Source: an uncultured bacterium
Lineage (GTDB): Bacteria; Bacillota; Clostridia; Oscillospirales; Oscillospiraceae
Assembly: GCA_905214155.1 (NCBI GenBank)
Contig: CAJMLC010000043.1
Location: forward strand, 1-12,967
Length of the DNA stretch: 12,967 bases
Direction of reading: 5' to 3'
Each line of letters begins with the position of its first letter. Within the stretch, counting starts at the first letter, position 1. The notes under the pieces are model-generated. The model was given only the letters and a program-made list of their open reading frames with translations, made no database searches and was not told the origin of the DNA. Position numbers and translations under genes: made by a program. Positions 1-7,385 of the stretch are shown here, one piece after another.

Positions 1-207
1 GGTGCGTTGGGAGTTTTCAGATACACCCTAGGCGTCCAACTTCATTTTACAATCGACCTTCAGAAAATCGTGGTACATGAAAAGGAAGTGAAGTGGTCCA
101 AGCACGCACCGCAGACCGTAGAGATCCACTACGCCGACATTGGCTGCACGGAAAACGGGAAAACAGCAGAACCGGAACAGCACAAAGAAAGCCAGATGGC
201 ATCCTGA
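1..207 (+). CDS. C-terminal tail of a probable large serine recombinase (partial, possibly degenerate)
   Basis: The reading frame is open from the first base of the window and stops at TGA 205-207; no start is visible, so this is the 3' end of a gene beginning outside the window or a remnant of one. The segment containing DLQKIVVHEKEVKWSK, followed by PQTVEIHYADIGC, resembles the C-terminal end (DUF4368-like: KIVVHE...K..QTVEIHY..IG) of large serine recombinases of Clostridia mobile elements. The final 20 or so residues are polar, as is common for such tails. The first 15 residues do not fit the family as well, so a frameshift or truncation just upstream is possible. It runs convergently toward nagA. 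The family call is from memory of the motif, not a search. Confidence 0.5.
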   Translation, partial: GALGVFRYTLGVQLHFTIDLQKIVVHEKEVKWSKHAPQTVEIHYADIGCTENGKTAEPEQHKESQMAS

Positions 208-233
208 ACCATCCCCGGCCATAGGCCAACAAA

Positions 234-283
234 CCCCGGCCGCCGTGGTTGCCCCTCTCAGGGGGGCCGCAGACGTGCCGGGG
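234..283 (-). terminator. Probable intrinsic terminator after nagA
   Basis: On the minus strand the nagA stop is followed 12 bases later by a nested inverted repeat. The outer arms are CCCCGGC (234-240) and GCCGGGG (277-283); the inner arms are CCCCT (252-256) and AGGGG (260-264). The minus strand then continues TTTGTTGG, a weak T-rich tail, so it is better oriented for nagA than for the plus-strand gene. No better terminator is seen for the convergent plus-strand gene ending at 207, so it may serve both. Confidence 0.5.
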
Positions 284-295
284 CTGATCTTTGCA

Positions 296-1417
296 TTATA
301 ACTGTATTCCGTTCAGATAGACAGCTCTGCGGGCCAAATCTCCATCGCAGACGACGAAGTCGGCCAGCTTGCCAGGTTCGATCGAGCCGACTCCCGCTTC
401 GCACCCAAGCTCTTTTGCGGGAATCAGCGTTGCGGAGAGGATGGCCTGCTCCTTCGGGATGCCGAACTCCACGGCTTTTCTCATGCAGTCATAGAGATTC
501 GTCGCCGAGCCCGCGAGTGTGCCGTCTGCCAGCTTGGCCACGCCGCCCGAGAGGAACACATCCTGTCCGCCGAGCGTGTACTGTCCGTCCGGCATCCCGC
601 AGCAGCGCAGTGCGTCGGAGATCAGGCAGATGCGCCCCGGAAACAACTTGAACGCCATGCGCACCGCGCTTGGGTGAATATGCTGCCCGTCGCAGATCAG
701 CTCCGCGACCACGTTTTCACGTTCACTGCCCGCGCCAATGGGTCCGGGCTTGCGGTGGTGGATGCCGGGCATGGCGTTATACAGGTGCGTCAGGTGGGAT
801 GCGCCCGCGCCAAATACCGCCGATGCCTCTTCATAGGTGCAGTCGGTGTGCGCGATGGAGACGGTGCAGAGCTGGGACGCTTTTTCGGTAAATTCGACCG
901 CGCCAGGCAGCTCCGCCGCCACGTCCGCAATGCGGATGAGTCCCTCGGAGACGTCATAAAGCCGTTTGAACGCTTCAAAATCTGGCAGTCTCAGGTAGTC
1001 GCCGTTCTGCGCGCCCTTTTTCTTTTCGGAGAAGAACGGCCCCTCCATCTGGATACCCATGAGACGCGCACAGCCCTCCGGCTGCGCCTTTTTAAGCTGC
1101 ACAGCCGTTTTGTACGCCGTCTCCAGCACGTCGTAGGGAAGCGTCATGGACGTTGGCGCAAAGCTCGTCACGCCGTTCTCGGCGAGATAGCGCGCCATTT
1201 TCACAAGGCCGTCATAGTCACCGTCGGAGAAATCCGCGCCGGAGTTTCCGTGGTTGTGCACGTCGATGAGACCGGGGATGACGTACTGGTTCTCCAGATC
1301 AATCCCATCCCCCGTGGGAACCAAGGTCAGGACTTCCGTGAATCTGCCGTCCTCCACGCGGAAGGAGCCGTGTTGGAACTGCCCGTTGACAAAAATATGG
1401 GCGTTTTTGAAAAGCAT
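296..1417 (-). CDS. nagA: N-acetylglucosamine-6-phosphate deacetylase
   Basis: Cytoplasmic amidohydrolase that converts GlcNAc-6-phosphate to glucosamine-6-phosphate and acetate, feeding NagB. The 373-residue length is normal for NagA. Family motifs are in order: the metal-binding HNH at residues 54-56 (in GLIDVHNHG), the metal-ligand glutamate E125 in MEGPF, H190 in AHTDC, H211 in HLTHLYNAM, H246/H248 in DGQHIHP, and the catalytic aspartate D268 in LISDAL. The C-terminal IEPGKLADFVV is also typical. The ATG start is preceded by a GGAGAGGG-type ribosome binding site. It lies 28 bases after nagB and is the last gene of the block, followed by a hairpin. Identification is firm; only its exact physiological substrate in this pathway is inferred. 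Confidence 0.95.
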   Translation of the reverse strand: MLFKNAHIFVNGQFQHGSFRVEDGRFTEVLTLVPTGDGIDLENQYVIPGLIDVHNHGNSGADFSDGDYDGLVKMARYLAENGVTSFAPTSMTLPYDVLETAYKTAVQLKKAQPEGCARLMGIQMEGPFFSEKKKGAQNGDYLRLPDFEAFKRLYDVSEGLIRIADVAAELPGAVEFTEKASQLCTVSIAHTDCTYEEASAVFGAGASHLTHLYNAMPGIHHRKPGPIGAGSERENVVAELICDGQHIHPSAVRMAFKLFPGRICLISDALRCCGMPDGQYTLGGQDVFLSGGVAKLADGTLAGSATNLYDCMRKAVEFGIPKEQAILSATLIPAKELGCEAGVGSIEPGKLADFVVCDGDLARRAVYLNGIQL

Positions 1418-1445
1418 CCTCTACCCTCTCCGTTCTTTTCCGCAC

Positions 1446-2153
1446 TCAGAAGAACAATACGTCCACATTCGGATGCAGCTGCAGGATCGAGGCCGGGACC
1501 TCCGGGCGGACCGGGCCGCCGATCGCCTGTTTCAGAATGGCGTGCTTCTCCGGGCCATTGCAGAGCAGAAGAATGTGCCGCGCGCCCATGATACAGCGCA
1601 GGCCCATCGTCAGGGCCGAGGCCGGGACCTTCGCCGGGTCGCCGCCGAAAAAGCGGGCATTTGCCGCAAGTGTGGAGGGGTCCAGCTGTACCAGGTGGCA
1701 ATCGACGGCAAAGCTGTCACTCGGCTCGTTGAAGCCGATGTGGCCATCAAAGCCAATGCCAAGCACCTGAAGATCAAGGCCGCCCGCGGCGGTGATCGCT
1801 GCGTCGTAGCGGCGGCATTCCTCCTCCGGGTCTTTGGCGCAGCCATCCATCAGGTGGGTCTGTGCGGCAGGAATGTCGACCTTGGAGAACAGATAGCGCT
1901 TCATAAACGCATGGTAGCTTTCCGGGTGTTCGGCCGAGAGGCCATAATATTCGTCCAGATTGAACGTCGTCACGCGGCGGAAGCTGATCAGCCCCTCCTG
2001 ATAGAGCTGCGCCAACCCGTCGTAGAGGCCGATCGGCGTGGAGCCGGTCGCAAGGCCAAGAACGCTGTCCGGCTTCTGCCGGATCTGCGCCGCGACGGAA
2101 AAGGCCGCGTAACGGCTCATGGCTTCGTAACTGTCAAACTGTCTGACATTCAT
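1446..2153 (-). CDS. nagB: Glucosamine-6-phosphate deaminase
   Basis: Aldose-ketose isomerase/deaminase that converts glucosamine-6-phosphate to fructose-6-phosphate and ammonia, the step that joins amino-sugar breakdown to glycolysis. The protein has 235 residues, close to the Bacillus enzyme. Visible motifs are the phosphate-binding GLATGSTP (33-40), NLDEY with D67/E68, and LGIGFDGHIGFNEP (131-144) with D136, H138 and E143, matching the catalytic Asp141, His143 and Glu148 of E. coli NagB. The protein lacks a long C-terminal extension, as in the smaller Gram-positive type. The start ATG overlaps the 3' end of the upstream kinase gene by 20 bases and has AAAGGAG upstream, which suggests coupled translation. 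Confidence 0.95.
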   Translation of the reverse strand: MNVRQFDSYEAMSRYAAFSVAAQIRQKPDSVLGLATGSTPIGLYDGLAQLYQEGLISFRRVTTFNLDEYYGLSAEHPESYHAFMKRYLFSKVDIPAAQTHLMDGCAKDPEEECRRYDAAITAAGGLDLQVLGIGFDGHIGFNEPSDSFAVDCHLVQLDPSTLAANARFFGGDPAKVPASALTMGLRCIMGARHILLLCNGPEKHAILKQAIGGPVRPEVPASILQLHPNVDVLFF

Positions 2154-3060
2154 GTCTTAAAAACTCCTTTACTTCCTCCCGCGTCGGGATGGCCGCAATC
2201 ACGCCGCGGCGCGTCACGCTCAACGCGCTCGACGCGCAGGCATAGCGGACTGCCGCCATAAACTCGTCCCCAGCGAGAAGGCGGGCGCAGAGCGCACCGT
2301 TGAAATTATCGCCGGCGCCAGTGGTATCCACGGCGGAGACGGGGAAGGCGGGCCGGTAAAAGCCCGGTTGACCGGCTTTCTGCGCATAAACGCCCCTGCT
2401 GCCCAGCGTGATGACACCGGCTCCGCAGCCGCTGCGCAAAAGGGCCTGCGCAACATCCTCGACCGGTGCGCCGGGCAGGCCGGTGATCGTCTGCGCCTCG
2501 CCCCAGTTGGGCGTGACCAGATCGCAGAGGGAGAGCAGCGCGTCCGGAAGCAGGCGCGCAGGCGCCGGATTGAGCACAGTATAGAGCCCATGCCGCCGCG
2601 CGATCGTGAGAAAGCGCAGAAGCGGCTCGTCCGGCATTTCGCATTGCAGCAGGATCGCACTGCATTTTGCGATCTCCTCTTCCAGCGAGTCGGCCATCTC
2701 GGACGTCCAACAGGCGTTTGCGCCTTGCTCGACGATGACCTCGTTTTCGCCCTGCGCGTCGCTGACGACTGCAGCGAAGGCCGTGGGCTGTCCCGCGACG
2801 GTAAGGCAGGCAAAATCTGTCAGGCCGTCTTGCCGGAAAACGTCCGGCGCATCCTTGCCGTAGGCGTCGTCGCCGACAGCGGCGGCATAAAAGACCCGTG
2901 CGCCGGCGCGCAGCGCGCCGATGGCCTGATTATAGCCCTTGCCGCCCTGCTCAAAAATGAGGCCGCGGCTGCGGACGGTCTGCCCCGGCTGAGGCAGGCT
3001 GTCGAGCCGAAAGAGCGCGGACATGCCGTACAGGCCGACAACGGCCAGGCGTTGTTCCAT
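2134..3060 (-). CDS. PfkB-family carbohydrate kinase (ribokinase-like)
   Basis: Cytoplasmic ATP-dependent sugar kinase of the ribokinase fold. The first PfkB signature is GGKGYNQA (39-46; ribokinase has GGKGANQA). LLQCEMP (138-143) and NPAPA (164-168) follow, and the second signature is DTTGAGDNFNGAL (245-257), whose D251 is the expected catalytic base. The length of 308 residues is normal. The start has a good AAAGGAGG eight bases upstream. The gene follows the SIS gene by 14 bases and overlaps nagB by 20. No ROK-type GlcNAc kinase or PTS gene is present in the window, so this enzyme is the best candidate for making the 6-phosphate that NagA/NagB need. Its specificity cannot be read from the sequence: ribose, an N-acetylhexosamine or a fructosamine-like compound are all possible. 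Confidence 0.85.
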   Translation of the reverse strand: MEQRLAVVGLYGMSALFRLDSLPQPGQTVRSRGLIFEQGGKGYNQAIGALRAGARVFYAAAVGDDAYGKDAPDVFRQDGLTDFACLTVAGQPTAFAAVVSDAQGENEVIVEQGANACWTSEMADSLEEEIAKCSAILLQCEMPDEPLLRFLTIARRHGLYTVLNPAPARLLPDALLSLCDLVTPNWGEAQTITGLPGAPVEDVAQALLRSGCGAGVITLGSRGVYAQKAGQPGFYRPAFPVSAVDTTGAGDNFNGALCARLLAGDEFMAAVRYACASSALSVTRRGVIAAIPTREEVKEFLRHECQTV

Positions 3061-3074
3061 TCTGTCCGCCTCCT

Positions 3075-3803
3075 TTACAGATGCCGGACGCGCGGCAGAT
3101 ATTTTTCCACCATCTCGGCATTATACCGGTCTCCGCCGCTGACGTTGCCGCTCTTGAAGACCGGCGGCTTGATGCCGCGCCGGTCAAGCTCTTCGCAGGC
3201 GGCGAGCATCATGGAATTGACAATGTAGAACCCGACGATGCTCGACACCGGGCCGGCCTTGACCTCGCCGTCCACGGGGATGACCGCGTCGCCATGGGGC
3301 ACGTGGTTGTCGATGCAGATGTCGCAGAGGTCGCACAGGTGGCGGCCCTCACGATCACGGCTCGGGTCGGCAAAATAGCTTGAAGAAGTGATCGCAACGA
3401 CGACCGCGCCGCGCTTGCGCGCCTCCTCGGCCATCTCGATCGGGAAGCTGTTGATGCCGGAGCTGGACGAAACGAGGAACGTGTCGCCGGGTTTGATGGT
3501 ATATCGGCCGATGACCAGCGGCGCATAGCCGCTCATACGCTCGATGCGGCTGCTTTTGCTCGCGCCGGCATGGAGCATGGCACTCTCTTCAAACAACGGG
3601 TCGATCGGAACAAGGCCCCCGGCGCGGTAAAACAGCTCCTCGCCCAGCATGTGGGAATGGCCGCAGCCGAAAATATGGACCAGTCCGTCCGCTTCCACCG
3701 TATCCGCGATGCAGCGGCCCGCCTGTCTGATCTTTTCCTCCTCCGTTTCAAAAACGGTGTCGATCAGTCCCTTCACAATGTCGTGATATTGTGATGTAAA
3801 CAC
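3075..3803 (-). CDS. SIS-domain protein, UPF0309-like phosphosugar-binding protein
   Basis: Predicted cytoplasmic phosphosugar-binding protein with a single sugar isomerase (SIS) domain. Family-like segments are HIFGCGHSHMLGEELFYRAGG (from residue 43), SSSSGINSFPIEMAEEA (112-128), VVAITSSSYF (135-144), DNHVPHGDA (165-173) and PPVFKSGNVSGGD (213-225). I chose the GTG start at 3803: it gives 242 residues, the usual family size, and AAGGG lies seven bases upstream. The only in-frame ATG farther upstream (3977) would overlap the regulator gene by about 80 bases and add about 58 residues encoded partly inside it. The biochemical role of this family is unsettled; isomerase, epimerase, deglycase or etherase activity are options. 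Its place between a GntR regulator and a PfkB kinase and nagBA supports amino-sugar phosphate chemistry. It is shorter than MurQ etherases (about 300 residues). Confidence 0.8.
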   Translation of the reverse strand: MFTSQYHDIVKGLIDTVFETEEEKIRQAGRCIADTVEADGLVHIFGCGHSHMLGEELFYRAGGLVPIDPLFEESAMLHAGASKSSRIERMSGYAPLVIGRYTIKPGDTFLVSSSSGINSFPIEMAEEARKRGAVVVAITSSSYFADPSRDREGRHLCDLCDICIDNHVPHGDAVIPVDGEVKAGPVSSIVGFYIVNSMMLAACEELDRRGIKPPVFKSGNVSGGDRYNAEMVEKYLPRVRHL

Positions 3804-3848
3804 GGTTGCACCCTTTGAAAAGGCATCGTATCCTTTTCCTTTCTCCCG

Positions 3849-3876
3849 AATATGGGTTAAACTACCGTCTTGGCAA
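3849..3876 (-). promoter_or_regulatory. Weak candidate promoter in the gap before the SIS gene
   Basis: In the 94-base gap between the regulator stop and the SIS start, the minus strand carries TTGCCA (3871-3876), a 16-base spacer and CATATT (3849-3854). It would begin transcription about 40 bases before the GTG start. Each box matches consensus only in part, so the SIS-pfkB-nagBA genes may equally be read through from the regulator promoter. Confidence 0.25.
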
Positions 3877-3897
3877 GCGATAGTCCGTGCAGCCGGG

Positions 3898-4626
3898 TCA
3901 GAGGTTGTAAAGTTCGATATGGAATCTGTACTTGTCGCTGCGGTATTTGGAGACGACATACTCGATCGGCCGGTCACTGGCGTCGAAGGTCTGGCGGCAC
4001 ATCAGAAGCGCCACCGAGCGGCCCGGATCGCCGAGCAGCTTGGCCTCCCACTCCGGAATGTCGGCGACCTCAAGGCTCTGCACCGCGCGGCGCGGCACGA
4101 GGCCCAGCTCATCACGCATAAAGCTGTAGAATGAGCCGCCCGTATACTTGTCCAGCATCGGGTGGAACAGCTTGTCGTTGAGATAGGAGGTCTCGATAGC
4201 CATCGGCTCGCCGTCCGCCAGACGCAGACGCCGGAAGAGGATGACCGGGGCCCCGGGGGCGAGATCGAGCTTTTCGGCGATCTCCGCACTGGCCGCCACC
4301 TGCTCGGTGAGCAGGATGCGCGAGCCCGCGGTCATCCCGCGCGAGAGCATATCCTCGGTGAAGCTCGTCAGGCGCGTGAGCACCTGCGTGATCTTGTTCT
4401 GCGGTCTCCGGAGGAAGGTTCCCTTCCCCTGGATGCGGTAGACCGCTCCCTCGTCCTCCAGCTCTTTGATCGCTTTGCGTACCGTGACGCGGCTGACATC
4501 GTAGCGCTCGCACAGCTCACGCTCCGGCGGCAGGCAGGCGCCGTCGTCCAAGGCCCCGCTCTGAATGCTGCCCAGCAGCAGATCCTTGATCTGTTGGTAT
4601 TTCGGCTTTCCCGTTTTGGTTTCCAT
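3898..4626 (-). CDS. GntR/HutC-family regulator with UTRA sugar-sensing domain (NagR-like)
   Basis: DNA-binding repressor of the HutC subfamily. The N-terminal winged helix-turn-helix spans about residues 8-72 and includes LPPERELCERYDVSRVTVRKA and the wing GKGTFL. The UTRA effector domain follows (about 90-240), with the family-like pieces AIETSYL and a C-terminal VSKYRSDKYRFHIELYN. The length of 242 residues equals that of Bacillus NagR/YvoA, which senses GlcN-6-P/GlcNAc-6-P. An in-frame TAG sits immediately before the ATG, and GGAGAG lies seven bases upstream, so the start is secure. It has its own TATAAT-type promoter and heads the SIS-pfkB-nagB-nagA group. By analogy it should repress this group and perhaps the ABC operon; the actual effector is inferred. 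Confidence 0.88.
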   Translation of the reverse strand: METKTGKPKYQQIKDLLLGSIQSGALDDGACLPPERELCERYDVSRVTVRKAIKELEDEGAVYRIQGKGTFLRRPQNKITQVLTRLTSFTEDMLSRGMTAGSRILLTEQVAASAEIAEKLDLAPGAPVILFRRLRLADGEPMAIETSYLNDKLFHPMLDKYTGGSFYSFMRDELGLVPRRAVQSLEVADIPEWEAKLLGDPGRSVALLMCRQTFDASDRPIEYVVSKYRSDKYRFHIELYNL

Positions 4627-4635
4627 CTACTCACT

Positions 4636-4649
4636 CTCCATCGTTCCAT
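4636..4649 (-). promoter_or_regulatory. Possible regulator site in the gntR leader, similar to the site at the ABC promoter
   Basis: The minus strand reads ATGGAACGATGGAG, which matches 12 of 14 bases of the left part of the palindrome at 12131-12148 (ATGGTACGATCGAG). It overlaps the ribosome binding site of the regulator gene and lies just downstream of its promoter. The right half of the palindrome is not conserved here, so it may be chance. Confidence 0.3.
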
Positions 4650-4664
4650 AAGATAGCAATATCA

Positions 4665-4676
4665 GGAAGTACCTTC
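4665..4676 (-). promoter_or_regulatory. Candidate imperfect operator beside the gntR -10 box
   Basis: The minus strand reads GAAGGTACTTCC, an imperfect palindrome around GTAC (8 of 12 positions symmetrical), immediately downstream of TATAAT. The position fits autorepression, but the short length makes chance a real possibility. Confidence 0.25.
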
Positions 4677-4705
4677 ATTATACAGCATATTCAGGCGTAA
4701 AGCCA
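4677..4705 (-). promoter_or_regulatory. Promoter of the gntR-SIS-pfkB-nagB-nagA group
   Basis: A perfect -10 box TATAAT lies on the minus strand at 4677-4682, about 50 bases before the regulator start. It sits in a short AT-rich gap between the acylase stop and the regulator. The -35 region is poor: at 17-base spacing it reads TGGCTT (4700-4705). The weak -35 may mean low activity or dependence on another factor. Confidence 0.55.
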
Positions 4706-4724
4706 CAAAAATAAGTACAATTTC

Positions 4725-6308
4725 TCATTGCTTTTTCAATATCTGACCCGGCCGCGCGCCGGTTTTCACGCCGCCGCGCAAAACGGCCTGTCCATTTACA
4801 AAGACAGTCTCCATCCCCACAGCCAGACGCTGCGGAGCGGAAAAATCAGCCAGATCCCGGAAGGCATCCGCTTGAAAAATCGCAAGATCCGCCTGATAGC
4901 CGGGCAGGAGCAGGCCCCGCCCTTGCAGGCCGAATCGTTCGGCCGTCCGGCCCGTCATTCTGGCGATCGCCAGCTCCGGTGCCATCTGACCGTCATGCAC
5001 ATAGGTGCGGTAAAAATGCGCGAACGCGCCATAGCGCCGTGGGTGCGCAGCCCCGGTGGAGAACAGTCCGTCGCTGCCAAGCACAGTCAGCTCGTGCGCA
5101 AGGATCCGATCCACGTCCGCACGGCTCATACCGCGGATCGTGACACTGACCGCCCCGCGCTCCCGCAGAAGCACCCTGGCCAGCGCGCGCAGCGGCGTAC
5201 AGCCCCACGCGTGCCCCAGCTCCGCGATCGAACGGTCCAACACCTGTCCGTCACCGGAGGCCAGCGAGGCAATGATCAGATTGTCCCACGTGCAGGATGC
5301 ACTCAGATTCTCCCAGCCGGGCACGCCCGTCTTCAGATCACGTTCCATGCACGCAAGCGCCGCCTCGTCCGCAAGCAGCTCCATCGTCCGCTCCACGCCG
5401 CCGGACAGCGCCCATGGCGGCAGGAGGACCAGGCCCGTGGAACAGGCTGCATCGTAAGGGTAGGCGTCCAGCCCGACACGAAGTCCTTCGCGCCGCGCCT
5501 GCTCCGCCAGCGCCAGCGATGTCCGGCTGAGGCCCCAGTTGCGAAGGCCCATCACCTTGTGGTGCGAGAGCTCGACACGGACGCCGGTCTGCCGGGCGAT
5601 GGAGAAGATCTCCTCCATCGAATCGGGCAGGGCCGCGCCTTCGTCGCGCAGATGGACCGCGAGAATGGCGTCATGCCGCCGGACGGTCTCCGCCAGCGCA
5701 AGAAACTCTTCCCGCGCCGCCGTCGAGCCCGGCGAATAGATCAGCCCCAGCGAGAGGCCGAGCACGCCCTCGGCGAGCTGCTGATCCAGCAGGGTGCATT
5801 CCGCCGCCGTTTCCGCCGGATCCGGCCGCCGGTCGCCCGCGCCCATGACCGAAGCGCGGAGCGCACCGTGGCCCACAAGAAAGGCGACATTCAATGGAAG
5901 GATCCCCGCGGCGGCCGTCTGATAGCCCGCAAAGCTGTCCCAGCCGTCCTCCGCCCGATAGGGACCCATGACGCCCTGTGCATAGCGCAGGTGCGCCTCG
6001 CGGCCTTCCCCGCGAAGGGGGAAGGCGGAGAAACCGCAGTTGCCGCAGACGCAGCTTGTGACGCCCTGATAGAGAAAACAGTCTGTCTCCTCAGGCCGGA
6101 GCGCCGCCAGATCGGCATGGGTATGCGCGTCGATGAAGCCCGGCGTGACCGTCAGCCCGGAGGCGTCGATGATCTCGCGCGCGGGCAGCTCCGGCCCGCC
6201 GACCGCACTGATCTTCCCGTCCGTGATGTCCACGCAACCGGAAAAGGGTGCGGCGCCGGTGCCGTCGATGAGTGTCCCGCCCCGGATCTGGATGTCCGGC
6301 AGGCGCAT
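4725..6308 (-). CDS. N-acyl-D-amino-acid deacylase-like amidohydrolase (D-aminoacylase family)
   Basis: Predicted cytoplasmic zinc amidohydrolase; characterised relatives remove acyl groups from N-acyl-D-amino acids. The length of 527 residues fits (family about 480-530). Signatures in order: PGFIDAHTHAD with H62/H64; GNCGFS (89-94) with C91, the family's metal-ligand cysteine; LVGHGALRASVMG (144-156); GLSLGLIYSPG (184-194); HLRDEG with H219; ELSHHKVMG with H249/H250; DAYPYDA (281-287); and GSDG with D413, followed by HPRRYGAFAHFYRTYV. A C-terminal VFVNG...TGARPGQIL closes the barrel-flanking domain. The start lies four bases after the dehydrogenase stop with no clear ribosome binding site, so translation is probably coupled. 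In this operon the real substrate might be an N-acylated sugar or glycoconjugate rather than a free acyl-D-amino acid; that is inference. Confidence 0.87.
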   Translation of the reverse strand: MRLPDIQIRGGTLIDGTGAAPFSGCVDITDGKISAVGGPELPAREIIDASGLTVTPGFIDAHTHADLAALRPEETDCFLYQGVTSCVCGNCGFSAFPLRGEGREAHLRYAQGVMGPYRAEDGWDSFAGYQTAAAGILPLNVAFLVGHGALRASVMGAGDRRPDPAETAAECTLLDQQLAEGVLGLSLGLIYSPGSTAAREEFLALAETVRRHDAILAVHLRDEGAALPDSMEEIFSIARQTGVRVELSHHKVMGLRNWGLSRTSLALAEQARREGLRVGLDAYPYDAACSTGLVLLPPWALSGGVERTMELLADEAALACMERDLKTGVPGWENLSASCTWDNLIIASLASGDGQVLDRSIAELGHAWGCTPLRALARVLLRERGAVSVTIRGMSRADVDRILAHELTVLGSDGLFSTGAAHPRRYGAFAHFYRTYVHDGQMAPELAIARMTGRTAERFGLQGRGLLLPGYQADLAIFQADAFRDLADFSAPQRLAVGMETVFVNGQAVLRGGVKTGARPGQILKKQ

Positions 6309-6312
6309 CGGA

Positions 6313-7353
6313 TCAGAGCTTGACCGGCGCGCCGGTCTTCAGCGACTCATTGATCGCGCAGGCGATGCGGGTCGGCTCGATGGCATCCTTGAGGGTGATG
6401 CAGGGCTCTTTATCGTTCAGAACGCAGTCGGCAAAATGGGCCACAGACTGCTCGACGCAGCCGGTGGTGCGGCCGCCGAACATCGGGTTGACGTAGACGG
6501 TGGCGCGGTTGGCGTGCTCGAACGGTTCGTTGAACTCCGGCTTGTAGATCTGCAGGCCCTGATAGGTCAGGTTGATGTAAGCGGTGCCCTCGGTGCCGAC
6601 GAGGCGGACGAACTGGTCATTCAGGCCGTCGAAGGTCCGGGGAAGGATCCAGTTGGAGTCGAAGAGAACGCTCGCGCCGTTGTCGAACGTGACCATTGCC
6701 TGCACAGAGTCTGGCGTGTCGACGCCGATGGACGTCAGCTTCTTTTTCTGCTGGCGGGCATAGACCTCGACAGCCTCGTGGCCGATGATCCAGCGGACCG
6801 CATCGATGTTATGGATCATGACGAAGTAGACCGGGGAGCTGTCCTTGGCCCAGCGGAGCATCTTGGTGGGGACGCTGATGGCGTCGTCGATGCGGGCATA
6901 GCCCTGCACGATCTCACCCAGTTCGCCGTTTTCCATGGCGAGCTTTGCATCGCGGAAGCGCGGGATGAAGCGCATGAAATAGTCGACCATGAACTTCTTG
7001 CCGGACTTCGCCGCGGCCTCAGCGATGGCCTCACAGTCTTCCATCGTGGTGGCGCAGGGCTTTTCGAGGAAGACGTTCAGGCCGGCAGCGAAGCAGTCGC
7101 ACGCGACCTGCCGGTGCAGGAAATCGGGCGTGGCGACGGAGGCAATGTCCAGCCGTTCGTTCTGGATCATTTCTTTGTAGTCCGCGTAGATCTTAGCCTG
7201 GATGCCGTATCGGTCAGCGATCTCCTGGGCACGGGCAGTATTGAGATCTGCGATGGCGACGACCTCGGCATAGGGATTCTGATGCCAGGCGGAAACGACG
7301 TTCTCGCCCCAGCCGCCGATGCCGATCATGCCGATCTTCAGATGGTTCATCAT
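6313..7353 (-). CDS. Gfo/Idh/MocA-family NAD(P)-dependent oxidoreductase
   Basis: Predicted cytoplasmic sugar dehydrogenase. The N-terminal Rossmann fold begins IGMIGIGGWG (7-16), a GxGxxG nucleotide site, followed by an acidic residue in VVAIADLN (D36), which favours NAD. The EKP motif with the active-site lysine is at 97-99. In the C-terminal domain, H181 and D184 (in MIHNIDAVRWIIG) are the usual HxxD catalytic pair. The length of 346 residues is typical. The start ATG has AAGGAGG upstream; a second ATG follows directly. The gene lies 32 bases after the TIM-barrel gene and 4 bases before the acylase. Relatives oxidise inositol, glucose or glycosides, often at C3 or C2; the substrate here is unknown. 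Confidence 0.88.
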   Translation of the reverse strand: MMNHLKIGMIGIGGWGENVVSAWHQNPYAEVVAIADLNTARAQEIADRYGIQAKIYADYKEMIQNERLDIASVATPDFLHRQVACDCFAAGLNVFLEKPCATTMEDCEAIAEAAAKSGKKFMVDYFMRFIPRFRDAKLAMENGELGEIVQGYARIDDAISVPTKMLRWAKDSSPVYFVMIHNIDAVRWIIGHEAVEVYARQQKKKLTSIGVDTPDSVQAMVTFDNGASVLFDSNWILPRTFDGLNDQFVRLVGTEGTAYINLTYQGLQIYKPEFNEPFEHANRATVYVNPMFGGRTTGCVEQSVAHFADCVLNDKEPCITLKDAIEPTRIACAINESLKTGAPVKL

Positions 7354-7385
7354 GGTATGATTCCTCCTTCACAAGGGGGCGGTGC

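Noticed and set aside
28..232. Small minus-strand open frames downstream of nagA
   Set aside because: No ribosome binding site, no recognisable sequence, and they lie opposite the recombinase-like tail past the terminator.
3075..3803. MurNAc-6-phosphate etherase (MurQ) call for the SIS gene
   Set aside because: The protein is about 60 residues shorter than MurQ and its motifs fit the UPF0309 type better; an etherase-like role remains only a hypothesis.
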